From contig JAJIRX010000842.1 of the NCBI GenBank assembly GCA_023853785.1, forward strand, positions 53,423 through 117,422: a stretch of 64,000 bases of DNA, written 5' to 3'. This DNA comes from Psilocybe azurescens. Taxonomy: Eukaryota > Basidiomycota > Agaricomycetes > Agaricales > Agrocybaceae. Made by a program: the position numbers and the translations under genes. The notes under the pieces are model-generated. The model ran no database searches and was not told the origin of the DNA. It worked only from the letters and a program-made list of their open reading frames with translations. Below are positions 45,389 to 57,748 of this stretch, in pieces (position 1 is the first letter of the stretch; every line of letters begins with the position of its first letter).

Positions 45389-47370
45389 TTATTTTGGTTC
45401 ATTAATTATTACTTTTATCTCTAGGCTATGAGTGAGCTCCACTTTTCCTTTTGATTCAGATATAAATGAAAGAATGAGAGCTCCCACACTTGTCGCGACA
45501 GCCATCGAGCCTAAGTAGCCAATGTGGATATCAATAACTACGCGGAAGGCATTCTTAATAAATCAAGGCTTACCAACGAATATTTCAACTTTCAGGAAAC
45601 CAAATCCTCCATAACGAGAACCCGAATCGTTGTTAATGTCACGCAGGGAAGCAGCGATGATGGGACCGACGATTGCTCCTACGCCTTTCACGATTGCAAA
45701 AGTCCCCATCATTAAGCTCGTTATATCATTTCGACTTCCTAATAATAATATATATTCAAAACGCAATTTGGCAATTAAAAAAAAGCTTGCTAACCTCCAA
45801 TTTCAGATGCAGCAGCGGGCCAGGCTCCAGGAAATCCGCCGTTCTAATCGGATTGGGTTAGACACAAATGAGTAACGTCAAGCACAGGACCTACAAATCC
45901 GCCAAAGACGACGGAAAATGCGAACATCCAGCCAAGAGTAGATGCATAGCCCCAAAGCAGAAATGCTGCCAACGCACTTCCAACCCCGCTCATCAGTATG
46001 ATGTATGGGTACGGGTACGAATCACAGATCCGTCCAAAAAGTATGTAGCATACGACTGACGCGGCGTTGAAAAGTGCCAGAATCATTGTCGAGGGAAATG
46101 TTCGAACGGAGAGATATGATGTGTATGTCGGGAGAAAGATGCTAACGGGATAGAATCCAAGGGCTTGGACGGAATTGACCCCCATCTCCAACGCAAACTA
46201 AGTCAGCTTCGGTAAATAGTATTTAGAAATGACTCAAACAGTCGTACCATGCTGAGGAATACGGGATTTTTGTAAGGAGAAAGATTTCTTGGAAACCACT
46301 GTCTTCTCGGTCTCTCATCAGTCGGCTTACGCACAGGGAACCGTGGATTGACACCAAGCAGGGCGATACCGCCACAGACGCCCAACACGAGTCCGAATAT
46401 TCTAAAAATAGACATCAGCCAATCAGGTAGGTGGCTGACAGTGATTAAACGAACCTGATTGTCCAGCCAAATCCAACGACATCTAGAAGATAACCCATGA
46501 TTATAGGCAGGACAAACCCTCCTATACCAGACCCTCCGAATATTATGCCGCCTGCAAGGCCTCGCCGCATAACAAACCAATCTGAGAGCCACATGAGAAT
46601 AGGTGCATAGAACACCCCTGCGCCGATGCCGAAAACAATGCCCTGAAGGATAATTAAGTGCCATATCTAGAGGGACTCCATTATGTTACTACACTAAAGT
46701 ATAACGATAAGGTTCACTAGTACTTGCCTTGTTCGCAAAACTCGATAATATCAGGGACCCGACACAAATCACAAGAGACGCCCACATCGCTGGTTTAGGA
46801 AGCTCTGGATATCTCTGGAATACTATATAGGAGTAATAGAGTTAGCTAATGCCAAGTCTTTAATTACATTCCCAGCTTACGAGCAATGACGAGGACCACC
46901 TCGATGTATTGAATTCCCACCGAAGCTGTGCCAATGATGGAAATTTCGCCCGATGAAGCAATATCGAACGGAGGATGTGTTGAATAGTACTCTGGGAATT
47001 GGACATCAGCTTACGTGTATACACCAAACAGAGTTAGAATAATTCATACCTTGGAATATTCCATAGGTGTTATTCCACCCCCATATGAATGAATCAAAAA
47101 TGCATGCCGAGAACACGAAGGTCCATGCTTGCCGTCCCTATGGATGCATATCGTAGGAGTTAACCATGCATAAGAGATCCTGAGACTCACTTTATCTACA
47201 GGCGCTAAGTCCACACCGTACTCTGAGAACTCTCTTGATGTAATGTCGACCTCTATGACGGACGACACGCTAGCTTCGGTGAGCTTGGGGAGGTCCTGTC
47301 TCAGTTTTTCGTCTTGATAAATTGTTAAGGACTTCTTCGGTGAGTTTGAAAGGCCGTAGAATGCAGTCAT
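45389..47370 (-). CDS. MFS monocarboxylate-transporter-like protein
   Basis: A twelve-helix transporter of the fungal monocarboxylate-porter branch (MCT/Mch-like); substrate unknown. The likely start is MTAFYGLSNSPKKSLTIYQD at 47,370, a hydrophilic leader ending VDLAPVDK. Following exons give GRQAWTFVFSACIFDSFIWG, NTYGIFQ, IIGTASVGIQYIEVVLVIA and HLIILQGIVFGIGAGVFYAP. Then come a loop with LSDWFVMRRGLAGGIIFGG, the long cytosolic loop RKPTDERPRRQWF, helix MGVNSVQALGFYPVSIFLPT, helix ILMSGVGSALAAFLLWGYA, and PGAWPAAASEIGG. The last junction uses a 63-nt intron and gives VEIFVG joined to SMAVATSVGALILSFISES, ending INEPK with a TAA at 45,389. All joins are in frame, so the gene looks intact. Confidence 0.8.
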
Positions 47371-48167
47371 GACGGAAGTGTATGGAGGTGTGTTGTAATG
47401 AAGCTCGCATATAAGTATGTGGAATACCATGAATGACTGATCAGAACTGAACATACATATTTAATAAGGCATACCGGCGCATCCAGAAGCATGTGCGTAC
47501 AGAAATATTTTCCAATAGGCAGACTTGGATAAGGACCTCGGATTTTTTAGAGGAAAGGTTACAGTTGTACGAGACTCATGATAAAATATGATGAGCTCAG
47601 ATCGTAACTTTCACTGATAGACTTTGACACTCTTTACTTGGGGACACCTTCCAGACTGTCAACAATCAATACGGCGCCGGCGCTGAATTCGACCTTCTAA
47701 GGAAATAAATTGCAATGGACATACATTCATGTCGTTTTCATTAAATGGTTTCGGTGCAAGAACTGTCGCAAATGAAGTCTGCATTGTGTGCCTCCACTTA
47801 GGCCTTGCTCCCCAAGCTTTAGAACGCGTACGTCCAAAAATACTTCTAGGTCATAATCTGCTTTAGAGTCTACCCGAGGGTAATTTAAGCATTAGAGTAA
47901 GACTTGAGGACGACTTTAATTCGGGAGGGCTATCTTCCTCATTTGTCTATGTAATGGACACTCTGGTCTATAAAGCGAGTACCACCAGGCTCTTGGATTC
48001 TTTCAATTTGGAAAGTTAGAACGAGGTTTATAGTTTCAATTATTATGTAATCAATCTTGTCGCCACGGTCACGATTTTTCTACTCCGCCAGAAATGTCTC
48101 TTTTCAATCTCTTCCGGGTTGTGCCACCTCTAATTGTACCCAGCTCCTTATATTGTTCTATTCTGCA
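47371..48167. other. Divergent intergenic region
   Basis: Lies between the start of the minus-strand MCT-like gene and the start of the plus-strand Crinkler-kinase gene, so it should hold both promoters. No coding frame or structured element is seen. Confidence 0.4.
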
Positions 48168-50130
48168 ATGTCTAGCGAGAAATTGAAGTTGATATGCCTT
48201 CTTCTTTCCGGTGACTATGACAAATTAGACGAATGCATGGTCGAGGTCAAAATCGACGACGACGAGACTGTCTTGTCTCTCAAGAAAATGATCAAAGATG
48301 AGTATAGACTCCAGGATATCGCCGTATCTAACCTGGTCCTCTGGAAGTGCTCCATTCCCGACGACCCGAAATTGAAGGAAACTTTAGACACCATGCGCTT
48401 CGACGACACCGACGCTTCCATTGATCGCATGACACCTCTCACATCGATGCTTTCTGAGCATTTCCCTAATGGTTTACCCCGTAAAACTATCCATATCCTC
48501 GTTGAGGTACACAAAAGGGTGAGTGACTTCCACTTCATTGATCTGTTTACGTTGAAGGGTCATTGTGTTCATAGCTTTTAGCGGGAAGCGACGCATAGGT
48601 GAGTGAACTCGTCTTTTGAAGGTCAACCTGTAAATTCATACCTGGTAGTCAGTTACTCACAGTAATGTTGTCGAAATTTGGCAGTCCAAGCGACTAAAGA
48701 GGCACCTTCCTTCTATTAACGAGCTTATCGGAGCCCTCAAAGAGCCCCTAGTCGAATTGGAGAAAATACCAATCACACCGCTTATGTTTAAGAGCCTCAT
48801 TTCCATGCTTCTCCCCGACAAATGTGACGAGGATACGATCAAAAGTTTGTTCACAATCGGGGAACTTGACCCAAACCTCGTCCTTTTCTACAGCGCTGTA
48901 GCCACACCACCTCCTATAACAGGCACAGAGGAGTCTTTCCATTCATTTTGGGATGATAATATTCGTAAGCCTATTGAGCTCCTGATACCCACTGGGAAGA
49001 CTATTCGTAACAGCAGCGAACATTCGGAGACACGTCAATTGCGCCCTAGTTTTGGTTTCCTTATACATAAAATCTGCCCATTTCGCGGTGAGGAGAAAGG
49101 GCCCGAGAAATCTGAGGATCCTAAGGCCGAACTCGCGGGTAAACTTAACTGGGTTTATGACCCTGCGCCCTATATGCTCGGTGAGCGATCTTATATTTCG
49201 ATCCCGTTCGTCAATTAAGATGTTTTCATAGGTTACTACAGCCGGGGGTCTGAAATGACCCTCGCTGCCATAACCGCACCGGATTCACAAGGAAGCGTAC
49301 CCAAAGTTCATGACTTAATCAGGGTCGATTTGAAGTGGAGAAAAGACCGCATTTCCAATATACGCCACCTCATCAACCTCTCAAATATTCTCCCTCAGCT
49401 GGCCGAGCTTGTACATTCTCCCGTTGATGATTTCGGAACTCTTTGAGGGGTAAGTTCTTCGATCTGAATACGACTGCTTGGAATGACACGAGTCAGGAAT
49501 AATTCCACGGTTGAAATTACGAGTACCCTGGTCATAAAGACGTACACATGCGAGAATCCCGAAGCGAAGATCGAATTCCTCCGACAAATTTATGCAGCGA
49601 TTGCGAAATGGGATATTCCCAATACGGATGCACTGGTCTTCACAAAAAAGAATGTTGCACACCTTAGTCCACGTGGAATTGCTGGACAGCCGCTGGTTGA
49701 GAAAGAGCTACGAGAATGTGTTATTTGTATTCTGGAAACACTTGTAGTGCGGCACCTTCCACCTTTCCTCAATATTGAAGCTTATCCGATCTAGGCTGCC
49801 CATCAAGTGCCGATATATCACCGCGATATTCGATGGAATAATGTTATTCGCAGAATCAACGACCACTCAAAATGGTTCCTTATCGATTGGGAAGATGCCG
49901 CTGGCCCTCCCACAAAGGCCCAACTGTCCTTTAACAAATCAACCCATTCACCAGCCATTTTTGAGGATGGCCATGGGGCAGATGTTGATATTTGGGGTGT
50001 TGGGTATTTGATCAAAACATGCCAGGCGGCAAATGTCTCGACGGAGTTGAAGGCTCTCGGGGATCGCATTTGCCACGAATCTCAGACCTTGACTGCAGTT
50101 GAAGCTTTGAAACTTGTCGACTCCACTTAA
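48168..50130 (+). pseudogene. Crinkler-type protein with C-terminal protein-kinase-like domain, probably broken
   Basis: Crinklers join a ubiquitin-like N-terminal domain to varied effector domains; in fungi many carry a kinase. The start MSSEKLKLICLLLSGDYDKL at 48,168 begins the Crinkler N-domain, which shows VSNLVLWKCSIPDD and ends KTIHILVEVHKR. A 17-nt mini-exon (48,582-48,598) and an exon with NELIGALKEPLVELEK follow. Later comes a region with LGYYSRGSEMTLAAI and DLKWRKDR, then NNSTVEITSTLVIKTY. The kinase part has a catalytic loop IYHRDIRWNNV and a metal-binding DWED in FLIDWEDAAG in place of DFG, followed by DVDIWGVGYL. At 49,444-49,446 an in-frame TGA directly precedes the GGG-GTAAGT donor, and the next exon is out of phase. 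This copy may not give a full product. The stop or the splice choice needs transcripts. Confidence 0.7.
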
Positions 50131-51283
50131 ACTCATTCTGTTTGATATTTTTCACTTTGGTAATTCTGATCCCACGCTTTGTTGCATTGTAAAAGCTTAA
50201 GCGCTTAACTGTTGGTGAGTGCCGCCAAAATATCTTACGTATTCAATTACATAGGTATTGCAGGCACACAAGGCTTGTTCCAATTTGTTTTCCTCGATGT
50301 TTGCGACTGAAGTACTGAGGGGCCTTTATATATACTAGAGAGATTTAAGGTAAAGCATCGGTGAAGTCAAGACGAAAGACGAAAGTGAAAGTCGGAAATC
50401 TAGACTGCCAAGAGGCAAATGAAGGAGACATAGACTCTTCAGATTGATAGCTGCATGGTAATATAAAATCAGCAGGTGGATCAACCGATGGCTGCTAAGC
50501 ACATTAACGGAGGCGGTGTCTCTCACGGGGCTTGAGTTCCTTCCCTCTGTGCCCCATCTGGCTCGTTGCATATATTTGGGTCTGGTACAGGATAGTGCCC
50601 CGAATTTGCGTTTCTGTAAAATGACTAGAAGATTTGAGAAACACCAAAACATTGTCTGACGGCCTCGGGGACAATATATTGTGCCTGCATTGAACACAAC
50701 AATCTGCACGAGAGCAGTATAGTTATAAGAGAACCGAGACGATCTTGAGACGTACGAGTTAGAAACATGTTCACAGACTATGCTATGAAACTGCGGGCTC
50801 TTCAGATATACCGGACAGTGAGCACAGGACCATATCTCCGAGTCACGCTGCACGGTCGGTACAACTATATGGGCAACATCCTTCTCAGGGATGACGCACC
50901 ATGCGCACAGCCCGTTCAGCGCTTGATTAGGACGATGGTTGTGCTCTCCTTTGATTTCGTGATCCATCTGTCAGCAGTTTTATCATTGCAGAGCAGTAGG
51001 AATGAAAGGGGTCTTACAGCTTCACGCCATGTGTAAGCATGGCGGCGATACCGCTCGTGAGCGCCTGATCTCACAGGAACACATGTGTTACATGTGAGGA
51101 GAGAGCGAGCAACAGTGCACGTAGCCTACAACACTTTTCCTACGAGTGAGAGGATAGTAGATCTGGTAGCATTTCCATAGATGCAGTGAAATGGTCTGCT
51201 GTGGTTGATAGTAATCTGGACCTGATTGCATCCATGAAAGGAGTCATTTGGCGGATCTCTGCAATGTGAGGCAGTTATTTCCA
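50131..51283. other. Intergenic stretch without recognised genes
   Basis: A 210-codon minus-strand frame (50,335-50,967) is present but its composition is irregular, it matches nothing I know and no neighbouring exon supports it. I treat it as chance. The rest is AT-rich spacer between the convergent Crinkler-kinase and F-box genes. Confidence 0.35.
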
Positions 51284-52580
51284 TTACATTGGAGAGATGG
51301 AGGCCTTATATTGGTCATAAAGCTGGTCTAATATTTTCAACCTGGCTTGTATGGTCTCTTTTGCCATCTGCCTGCGGAACGTCTGAAGTTTCTCCCCAAA
51401 AATAGGGAAAATCTGTTGCCAAACTGTGGTATAAAGCCATTAGTAAACGATGCATCCTGCATTAACAAGGTACATGCCATGATCAGCTAACTGGATCCTT
51501 TGGCTCACTTGCAGCATTTGATGCAGACAATCTACTTCATCTTGTGAGTAACACAATGCAAACAGTCACTTGAAAATGCTAGTGGATGGTTATCATCAAA
51601 TTTTAGAAAGGGAAGGTGGTTAGTGACGTACATATCTAGGATGTAAGCACCTCTCCAAGGGCTATTTGACAATAATTATACCTGGCATGATTGAACTCAC
51701 CAAATGCATTATTCGCAGTTTAGCTGCCTGATCACTCTTGAATTTAATGAGTACATCCTTTCCCTTAAACAACGTGGCTGCGAGGTTTTCAAATCTTTTT
51801 ATCTTCGATGCCATAATATCCAGGTCTGTTTGAGAAAATACCGTCTTTTCAATTTCTTTTCTGAATCCTCTGGCATAACTTCAATAATAAAAGTAAATAG
51901 TGCCGAGATGGTGCTCACCTTGCGCTCTAGTGATGTACGGTACCAAGTCCAATACAGGCATCGACATCTGATCATCAGTGTAACCGTTTGATTTGTAAAT
52001 CGGAAAGGGGCATCATACTGAAAGACGTGAATAAGAACTATATGAAAAGACTGAATAATAGATCATTACTTTGCCTTTCTACAAGATGGGCAAAGACGGT
52101 GACGGAGATGGAAATCAAAGTTGTGGGTATTTTTCTTCTGCATATCTTTGTTAATAATGTATCAGTGTAGTGACAGATAGAAGTATGAATATAATGAACT
52201 GACCTGGCATTTACAAGTCAAAAGTAAAGCTGCCCAACCAAACACAGTCATGTCACCTAGACAGCCTGCCGCATTATGTTCATCCAAAGCGCGCTTCCCA
52301 TAGTTTTCGAAAAATAATGTCTCTCTGAAAGACTTAGTCCTCTTCGAAAGGTTGACGAGGTCCTGTATATGAAGTACCCCAAATACCTAAGTCAGGTTGA
52401 GACTGAGAGTAAATTAGACCTGAAAGACTGTTGTTGAGTACTTACCTCGGAGAGTACATTTAGTGCCATCGAGGGTAGAAGACTTAAACTCTTATGTCTG
52501 CGACCTGCTTTCTTCGTGGAAGATAACGAGAGTGCTTTCCTGGCTCTTTTTCTGACTTTTGATCCTGGAGAAACCACCAT
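51284..52580 (-). CDS. F-box protein with zinc-ligand motif, copy A
   Basis: F-box proteins recruit targets to SCF ubiquitin ligases; agarics have large F-box families. The likely start is MVVSPGSKVRKRARKALSLS at 52,580, a basic leader. The F-box follows as LSLLPSMALNVLSE, an intron, then VFGVLHIQDLVNLSKRTKSF. Further exons give GCLGDMTVFGWAALLLTCKC, the Cys motif with FDFHLRHRLCPSCRKAK, and RYFLRQTDLDIMASKIKRFE with IKFKSDQAAKLRIMH. The C-terminus reads TVWQQIFPIFGEKLQTFRRQ and ends ISPM with a TAA at 51,284. All of these align with the neighbouring copy at 53.1-55.4 kb in the same order. Exon borders in the middle are approximate. Copy A lacks the acidic/Lys-Ala leader of copy B. Confidence 0.68.
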
Positions 52581-53096
52581 TTTCCAAAGCCACACAAGAC
52601 ACATCCTGCGAATGTGAGTCATCATTATATCCCGAGGAAAATCTCCATCTTCGTCACTGTTTGCGATTGCAATGGTCTCAGTATCGATTTTCGCTTTTCA
52701 ATGTGCCACCCATGCAGCCATAGTGTGAAGGAACGACAATAAAGTCAAGAAAGAGAAGTTCAGAGACGGTCCAGCCAATGTTCAGAACTGTTTCAGTCCC
52801 ATGATGTGCCTCCTACGTAAGCACGCGCACGCGCACAATTGCGAATAATCACATATCAAATGAATAGTCACATATATTTAATTTTACCCACTACTTACAC
52901 GATGTGGTTCGTGGACCAAACATGAACAGGCCAAAATATTAACTACGGCTGGGAACAAGGCCATCTAGAAGATGTAAGACAGATATGAGCTCCACGCCAG
53001 AATTAAGGAGATATTGGTAAACGTCTTACAAGCCTGAGGCTGCGTCTCTCTTTGTTGTTTATTTGAGTATTAATCCTGCTCGGAGGTTGGATACTC

Positions 53097-55393
53097 CTAA
53101 TCCAACCGACGCTGTTGGATTTTTGCCTCCAAGATCGGACAGATCCGTTGCCAGACTGTTGTGTAGCAGACGTAAGCAAAAGTAAGTAGATTCTGCCTAA
53201 ACACGTACTGCGATCGGTCAATACTGCTTTCTGATTCATCTCCGGTGTCGACCGTAAAGACTGAACATCTTCAGAGGTGTATCCCAGCTCAGAAAGTCGT
53301 TCGCCGATACTGGGAATTGAAGTCATCAGGCTCTAAGCTGAAAAGGTAAGTTACTGGTTACGTATGCTTCACAACGTTGGTTGATCAGTGCCCTCCCTGC
53401 ACCACTTTGATTCTGATTATATTGCTTAATCCACTGCATATATGTTCTAAAGTTCTATAAAAGCAGCGAAATGAGTGCATGTAGCAGATAAGACCTGATA
53501 TATCTCACGGTATGCATCAATCGTAACCTGGCCGCTTGCTCTTTCTTGAATTCGATAAGATTCTCCTTGCCTTGAGAAGACTTCTCAGCGAGGCGCTCAA
53601 GTTTTTCCAACTTGGGCATCATGGTAAAGACGTCCTCTTTCAGAAAGTATCTCATACGGGATCTCTTGTCAGGGTCTGGTGACAATCTCAAGGTAACTGA
53701 GATACGATGGTCAGTGGCATTCCAACAGCCAAAAAATGAGAAGCACGCTTGCCTTGTGTTCGGGTTGTATAGGGTACAAGATCCAGTACGGATTTTGGAA
53801 CATATTGGAGTCTGTAAGTGTTTGGAATGTAAACAGGTCCTCTCACTAAGCTACAATATAGAGTACTTATGATCGCGTCGGAGAATTATTACTAAAAATA
53901 TCGCTTACCTGTGCTTTCTACAAGGAGGGCAAAAGCGGCGTCGAATGAGAAAATCGACCTTGTCGGTTCTCTTTCCACATGTCTGCATATCGGGGATCAA
54001 GTACTCAGCCGAACAACCAAGAGCATAGATATCAATAACAAACCTGGCAGTTAGGATTGTAAAGCAGAGAACTGGCGTTCCTCTCCCACCGTCTCACATT
54101 CCTTAAAAGGAAATATGTATAATTTGAGGATACATGATTACTTAAAACTGCTGACAATAAATGCTGGTTAGGTAGAGTGGTTATTTCTGCGAGTTATTTA
54201 TTGTGTGCTCGATGGTTCAATTCCTGTTGAGTGCATTTTATTTTATTTTATTTTTATTTTTTAATACTCAGGGCAATTTCCCAATTGCCATAAGTATTTT
54301 TAATACTGCTTTTAGCTATGTTATACATTGTTAGATAGTTATGTAGGGCTTAGGAGGTTAGAGCTAGGGCTTAGGTATCCATTTCTCTCAATGCAGTAGC
54401 ATATTCTCAGTTAGGTTACAGAGTTAGCGTGGCTGGTTATGTTAGGTGGTTAGTGTATACTTTTTCTCTGAATCCTTTTATTATTGTGCAATAAGCAGAT
54501 GTGGGCTAAGATGCGCAGGTGTAGATGTACACCACTCTGCACTATTGTATCTACTAGTGCTCAAAACATAGAGAGTAACAAAACTTGTATATCTAGGGGT
54601 CTATTCGTAAGGTATAAGGAGATTCAAATTAAGGCTCACTATGAACCAGGGGTTTAGTGTAGGTTAGATTGCTTGCGAACACACTTAAGCGCGTCCTTGA
54701 GCGCACACATAGGCAATGTCCCTCTGCTCAGTCGTGCAATTACCAAATAAGGTAAATCGGTGATCTCCGACGCATCACGTGTAACTGAAAATGTGAGACG
54801 GTGGGAGAGCAAGGACAGTTAAAGCAGAGACACCCAGCTCCGGATTGTCATGTCACCAGGACATTCCGGTGTCCCAGACTCAGCTAGAGCATTCTCCCAC
54901 ACGGTGGTCATTGTCTTGGAGTCTGAGAGAAGCTCCGCTCTGAAAGCCTTCGTCGTCCTTGACAGTATAAGGAGATCCTTTACATGGATCTTTCCAAAAA
55001 TCTAACACAGGTTTCGGTGCAGTAGCGTGGTACGACAGACTACTCACCTCGTACAGTATATCAAGAGGGAGATTAGATATGATATCCGGCTTATTCTTCT
55101 TCTGAATTATTCTCTTCGTCGAAGAGGATGTACCTGCGATCCTGGCTCGTTTGTTGGGCCGAGAATGTCCCACTAGCACAAAGAGACGATTGGCATCACT
55201 ACGGTCTTTGAAGTGTGAGCCACTTACAATCACCTGGAGAATTTTCACGTTCATCTCCGGAGCTTACGCTCTCTAACGTGCCGTAAGCTCTTTCGCTGCC
55301 GTTGTCGTCTTCCGCAATGTCGCTTTCCGGTTCTTCTGATGCGATAGCTTCAATCTTTGCCTTGGCTTTTGCCTTTGCAGATCGTGGTGCCAT
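53097..55393 (-). pseudogene. F-box protein gene copy B, split by a Mutator-like element
   Basis: A paralogue of copy A. The start MAPRSAKAKAKAKIEAIASE at 55,393 is followed by an acidic stretch and RPNKRARIAGTSSSTKRI. The F-box is IISNLPLDILYE, an intron, then IFGKIHVKDLLILSRTTKAF. The exon with ECPGDMTIRSWVSLL is cut by the insertion at 54,071-54,819 and resumes on the far side with YNPNCQ. The Cys motif follows (TCGKRTDKVDFLIRRRFCPP, CRKH), then RYFLKEDVFTMMPKLEKLER with IEFKKEQAARLRLMH, and ERLSELGYTSEDVQSLRS. The end is IWQRICPILEAKIQQRRLD with a TAG at 53,097. With one copy of the target duplication the exon reads through, so the gene was intact before insertion. It is now expected to terminate early. 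Confidence 0.75.
54071..54819 (+). mobile_element. Non-autonomous Mutator-like DNA element (749 bp)
   Basis: The left end reads ACTGGCGTTCCTCTCCCACC and the right end, on the other strand, ACTGTCCTTGCTCTCCCACC. Both continue with GTCTCACATT, giving 30-bp inverted ends that match at ACTG and over the last 20 positions. The perfect 11-bp direct repeat TAAAGCAGAGA flanks it (54,060-54,070 and 54,820-54,830). Long target duplications of 8-11 bp point to the Mutator-like group. The interior is AT-rich, has no transposase frame and contains TTTTATTTTA runs. It lies inside an exon of an F-box gene, and the reading frame on both sides confirms the exact insertion point. Confidence 0.85.
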
Positions 55394-56102
55394 GTATTCA
55401 AGTCTTTAACCAGGAAAATAAGGAGGAAATGGTATCCGTATGTGAAGGTACAGGTAGAGTTACAATTCAGGGAGAACATCAATTTTGCCTCAAATCCGAA
55501 CTTAAACGTTTCTCCACGAGCAGTCACATATCATGTGAAAGGATCACACCGCGTGCAACCACGCGTTGATGGCATTTGGATGGCACCAGCTTTGCCCAAG
55601 GTGAACCAGGCCCTTCCCATTGTCCAAGTTTTTATTTACTTTCCTGGTCCTTGTGATTGAATAACAGCCCATCAGAAGCATGGAGATACTGCAACCGTTC
55701 ATTCAGTTCTGAAACTATACCATTTAAGAACATCTACCATCGTATACCTTAAATTCAAGATTCAAGACTCAGAACGCATTCCAAATACAAGCTAAGCAGC
55801 AGGTCAATCAATCTTTCTAGTCGCAGCCTGACACGCCGAGGGCGTGGTTCAGAGAACAGCGATTTTGTGCGTGTCTGAGACCCGACGATCATGAGCGACG
55901 AAGAGCAGCAATAGAGTAAACTTCTCACATCTCGTCGTCGTCTTGTACCCCCGTACCTCCTCATAGTCCGAAGCACTATTGGATTCTGGACTTTCTTTAC
56001 GCTGAAGCTCCACTCGCGCTTTCTTACTGCTGGCAGTACACGGCTCCGAGGGATTCTTCCTCTTCTTTCTTGCAGTTGCATCATTGGAAGCTTCAGTTTT
56101 GT

Positions 56103-57748
56103 TCAGGGGTTCCCAAGTTTTTGCCCATTTGCAAAATCCTGTGCGCGTTCATGGTTATATGACACGCAGACTACCTTCACAATGCTGATTTGCTACAAAC
56201 ATGAGATCGTGAGTGACTGATGCTTAATTTTTCCAGACTCGCAAGCATCCTACAAGTCAATAAGCACTCACCTCGTCGCCCCGTTCGAACGCGGCTATCA
56301 CATCCTCGCACGTTAGCAGGCTTGTGTAGCCTTTTGCCTTGATAAGGTCGGCTTCTTCTGCGATCTGTTCTGTTGTCGGCTCGCATTTCAGCTGTAGGCG
56401 AAGAGTCGCCGGCGCACGAAGATCACGGTATTTGGGATATTTCTTATACTGGGCAATCTTCCTACCCCATGCCTCCTTGACCTACAATAAATGCACGTTG
56501 AGCTTGAGCATCCACTAAAAGCCGCAGAGATAGCACTCACAGACAATTCCTAAGCCACAAACTCCTGATGCGTCATTTTCCCGACAGTATGGCCCATACT
56601 CGCCTCGATATTCCATTAACGCCTTTTTCTGTCCCTCGATTTTTACCCAAACAGCGTCCATGGTCCATTGTTGCAAATCTCTTCACGACAGCTAAGGAGC
56701 AGTCCCGGTGCCCCTGAAGAATGGGGCATCTCGGGATTCACGCCATATGTCGGGATAAGGAATCGATATCGCATGTTCTTCGAGGTCCGCATGAGTGCCA
56801 TGCCTGGAAGTCCAAATACCTTGGATAGTGCCCTTCGCGACACGGCGACTGGAATTGGCGTTGGGTTGATGAAGAGAGATGTAGTGTCGTTGAGGTATTT
56901 GGAGACTTGAGAAGAAAGGCAGAGTCCATCCTCCCTCCGACTTAACGTCCTTTTTATCATTTTAATGTCTTCAGACCCAAACTTTTGATCTTATGCTTAG
57001 AAGACGGAGAAGTCTTGAATTTCACCTGAACGAGAATTGATTAGATAGGTACAGAGAAATACCAGATGTTTTACCCTCGTTTCAGTCAAGTCTATTTTCA
57101 AGGGGTTTGCCGCCTACCTGCAGAGCTAGCCTCTGAAACACTTTGCCGACGTTCGCCCATGGTAACAGGAAGGCGGGAGGCAGCTCTACTCGTCCTGTGC
57201 GGCCGTGATAGGCTGCAACTGGTGGAAAATCTGAAGAGCTATCTGTCAGGACCTATGAGTCGATGCTTGAGACCTTTGTTAGTCCCAAGTTGAAGCAGTG
57301 TGCTCGCACAATGATATCGTCTTTCCCAGGTTGAAGTTATTAATAAAGTAAATGCCGAATCCACGACCCAGGAGTTAACGTTAAGAGCTTACTAGGTTGC
57401 TTTTGTCGTTGTCTAGGTCTATCTTCTTGACGTTCACCTGAATTCGTATCGTTGAGACAAGTCCATAGAGATAACGAACGGTCCAACCTCTTTGTCTGTC
57501 GTGTCTAATCTCACGGTAGTCTGTGAATTCTGCGAGCCAATAAATGAGATATTCTTGTTCGAAAGATGTACAAGTACATGCTTTCTTCGTTCTTCTTCGT
57601 ACTTATTCTCGAGTTCAAGATAAGAAAAACGCCATTTGACGGTTTCTGCTTCTGCGTCAGTGGTTTTTTGTCTAACTCTGTCGCGCTCTTTGCGCAGAAT
57701 TTGAACCTCTTCCTCAAGACGCACGTTCTTGGGGACTAGAGCATTCAT
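56103..57748 (-). CDS. DUF6697-domain protein with N-terminal coiled coil, one frame break
   Basis: A basidiomycete family of unknown function. The start MNALVPKNVRLEEEVQILRK at 57,748 opens a coiled coil (ERDRVRQKTTDAEAETVKW.., LELENKYEEERRKH). Downstream exons include RVELPPAFLLPWANVGKVF (about 57,180) and SKYLNDTTSLFINPTPIPVA. The DUF6697 core follows: YRFLIPTYGVNPEMPHSSGA and PGLLLSCREEICNNGPWTLF. At about 56,646 (GGG) the frame changes by one base, then KIEGQKKALMEYRGEYGPYC continues. After an intron come VKEAWGRKIAQYKKYPKYRD and CEDVIAAFERGDE, then a last part with CVSYNHERAQDFA. The end is taken as the TGA at 56,103. A Lys/Arg-rich extension in another frame (TARKKRKNPSEP..) follows, so the true C-terminus could run to about 55,900. 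Confidence 0.65.

Noticed and set aside
50335..50967. 210-codon minus-strand open frame
   Set aside because: Irregular composition, no family resemblance and no supporting exons; likely chance.
54160..54245. tRNA-like B-box sequence GGTTCAATTCC inside the Mutator-like element
   Set aside because: The flanking bases do not form a T stem or acceptor stem, so no tRNA or clear SINE can be supported.
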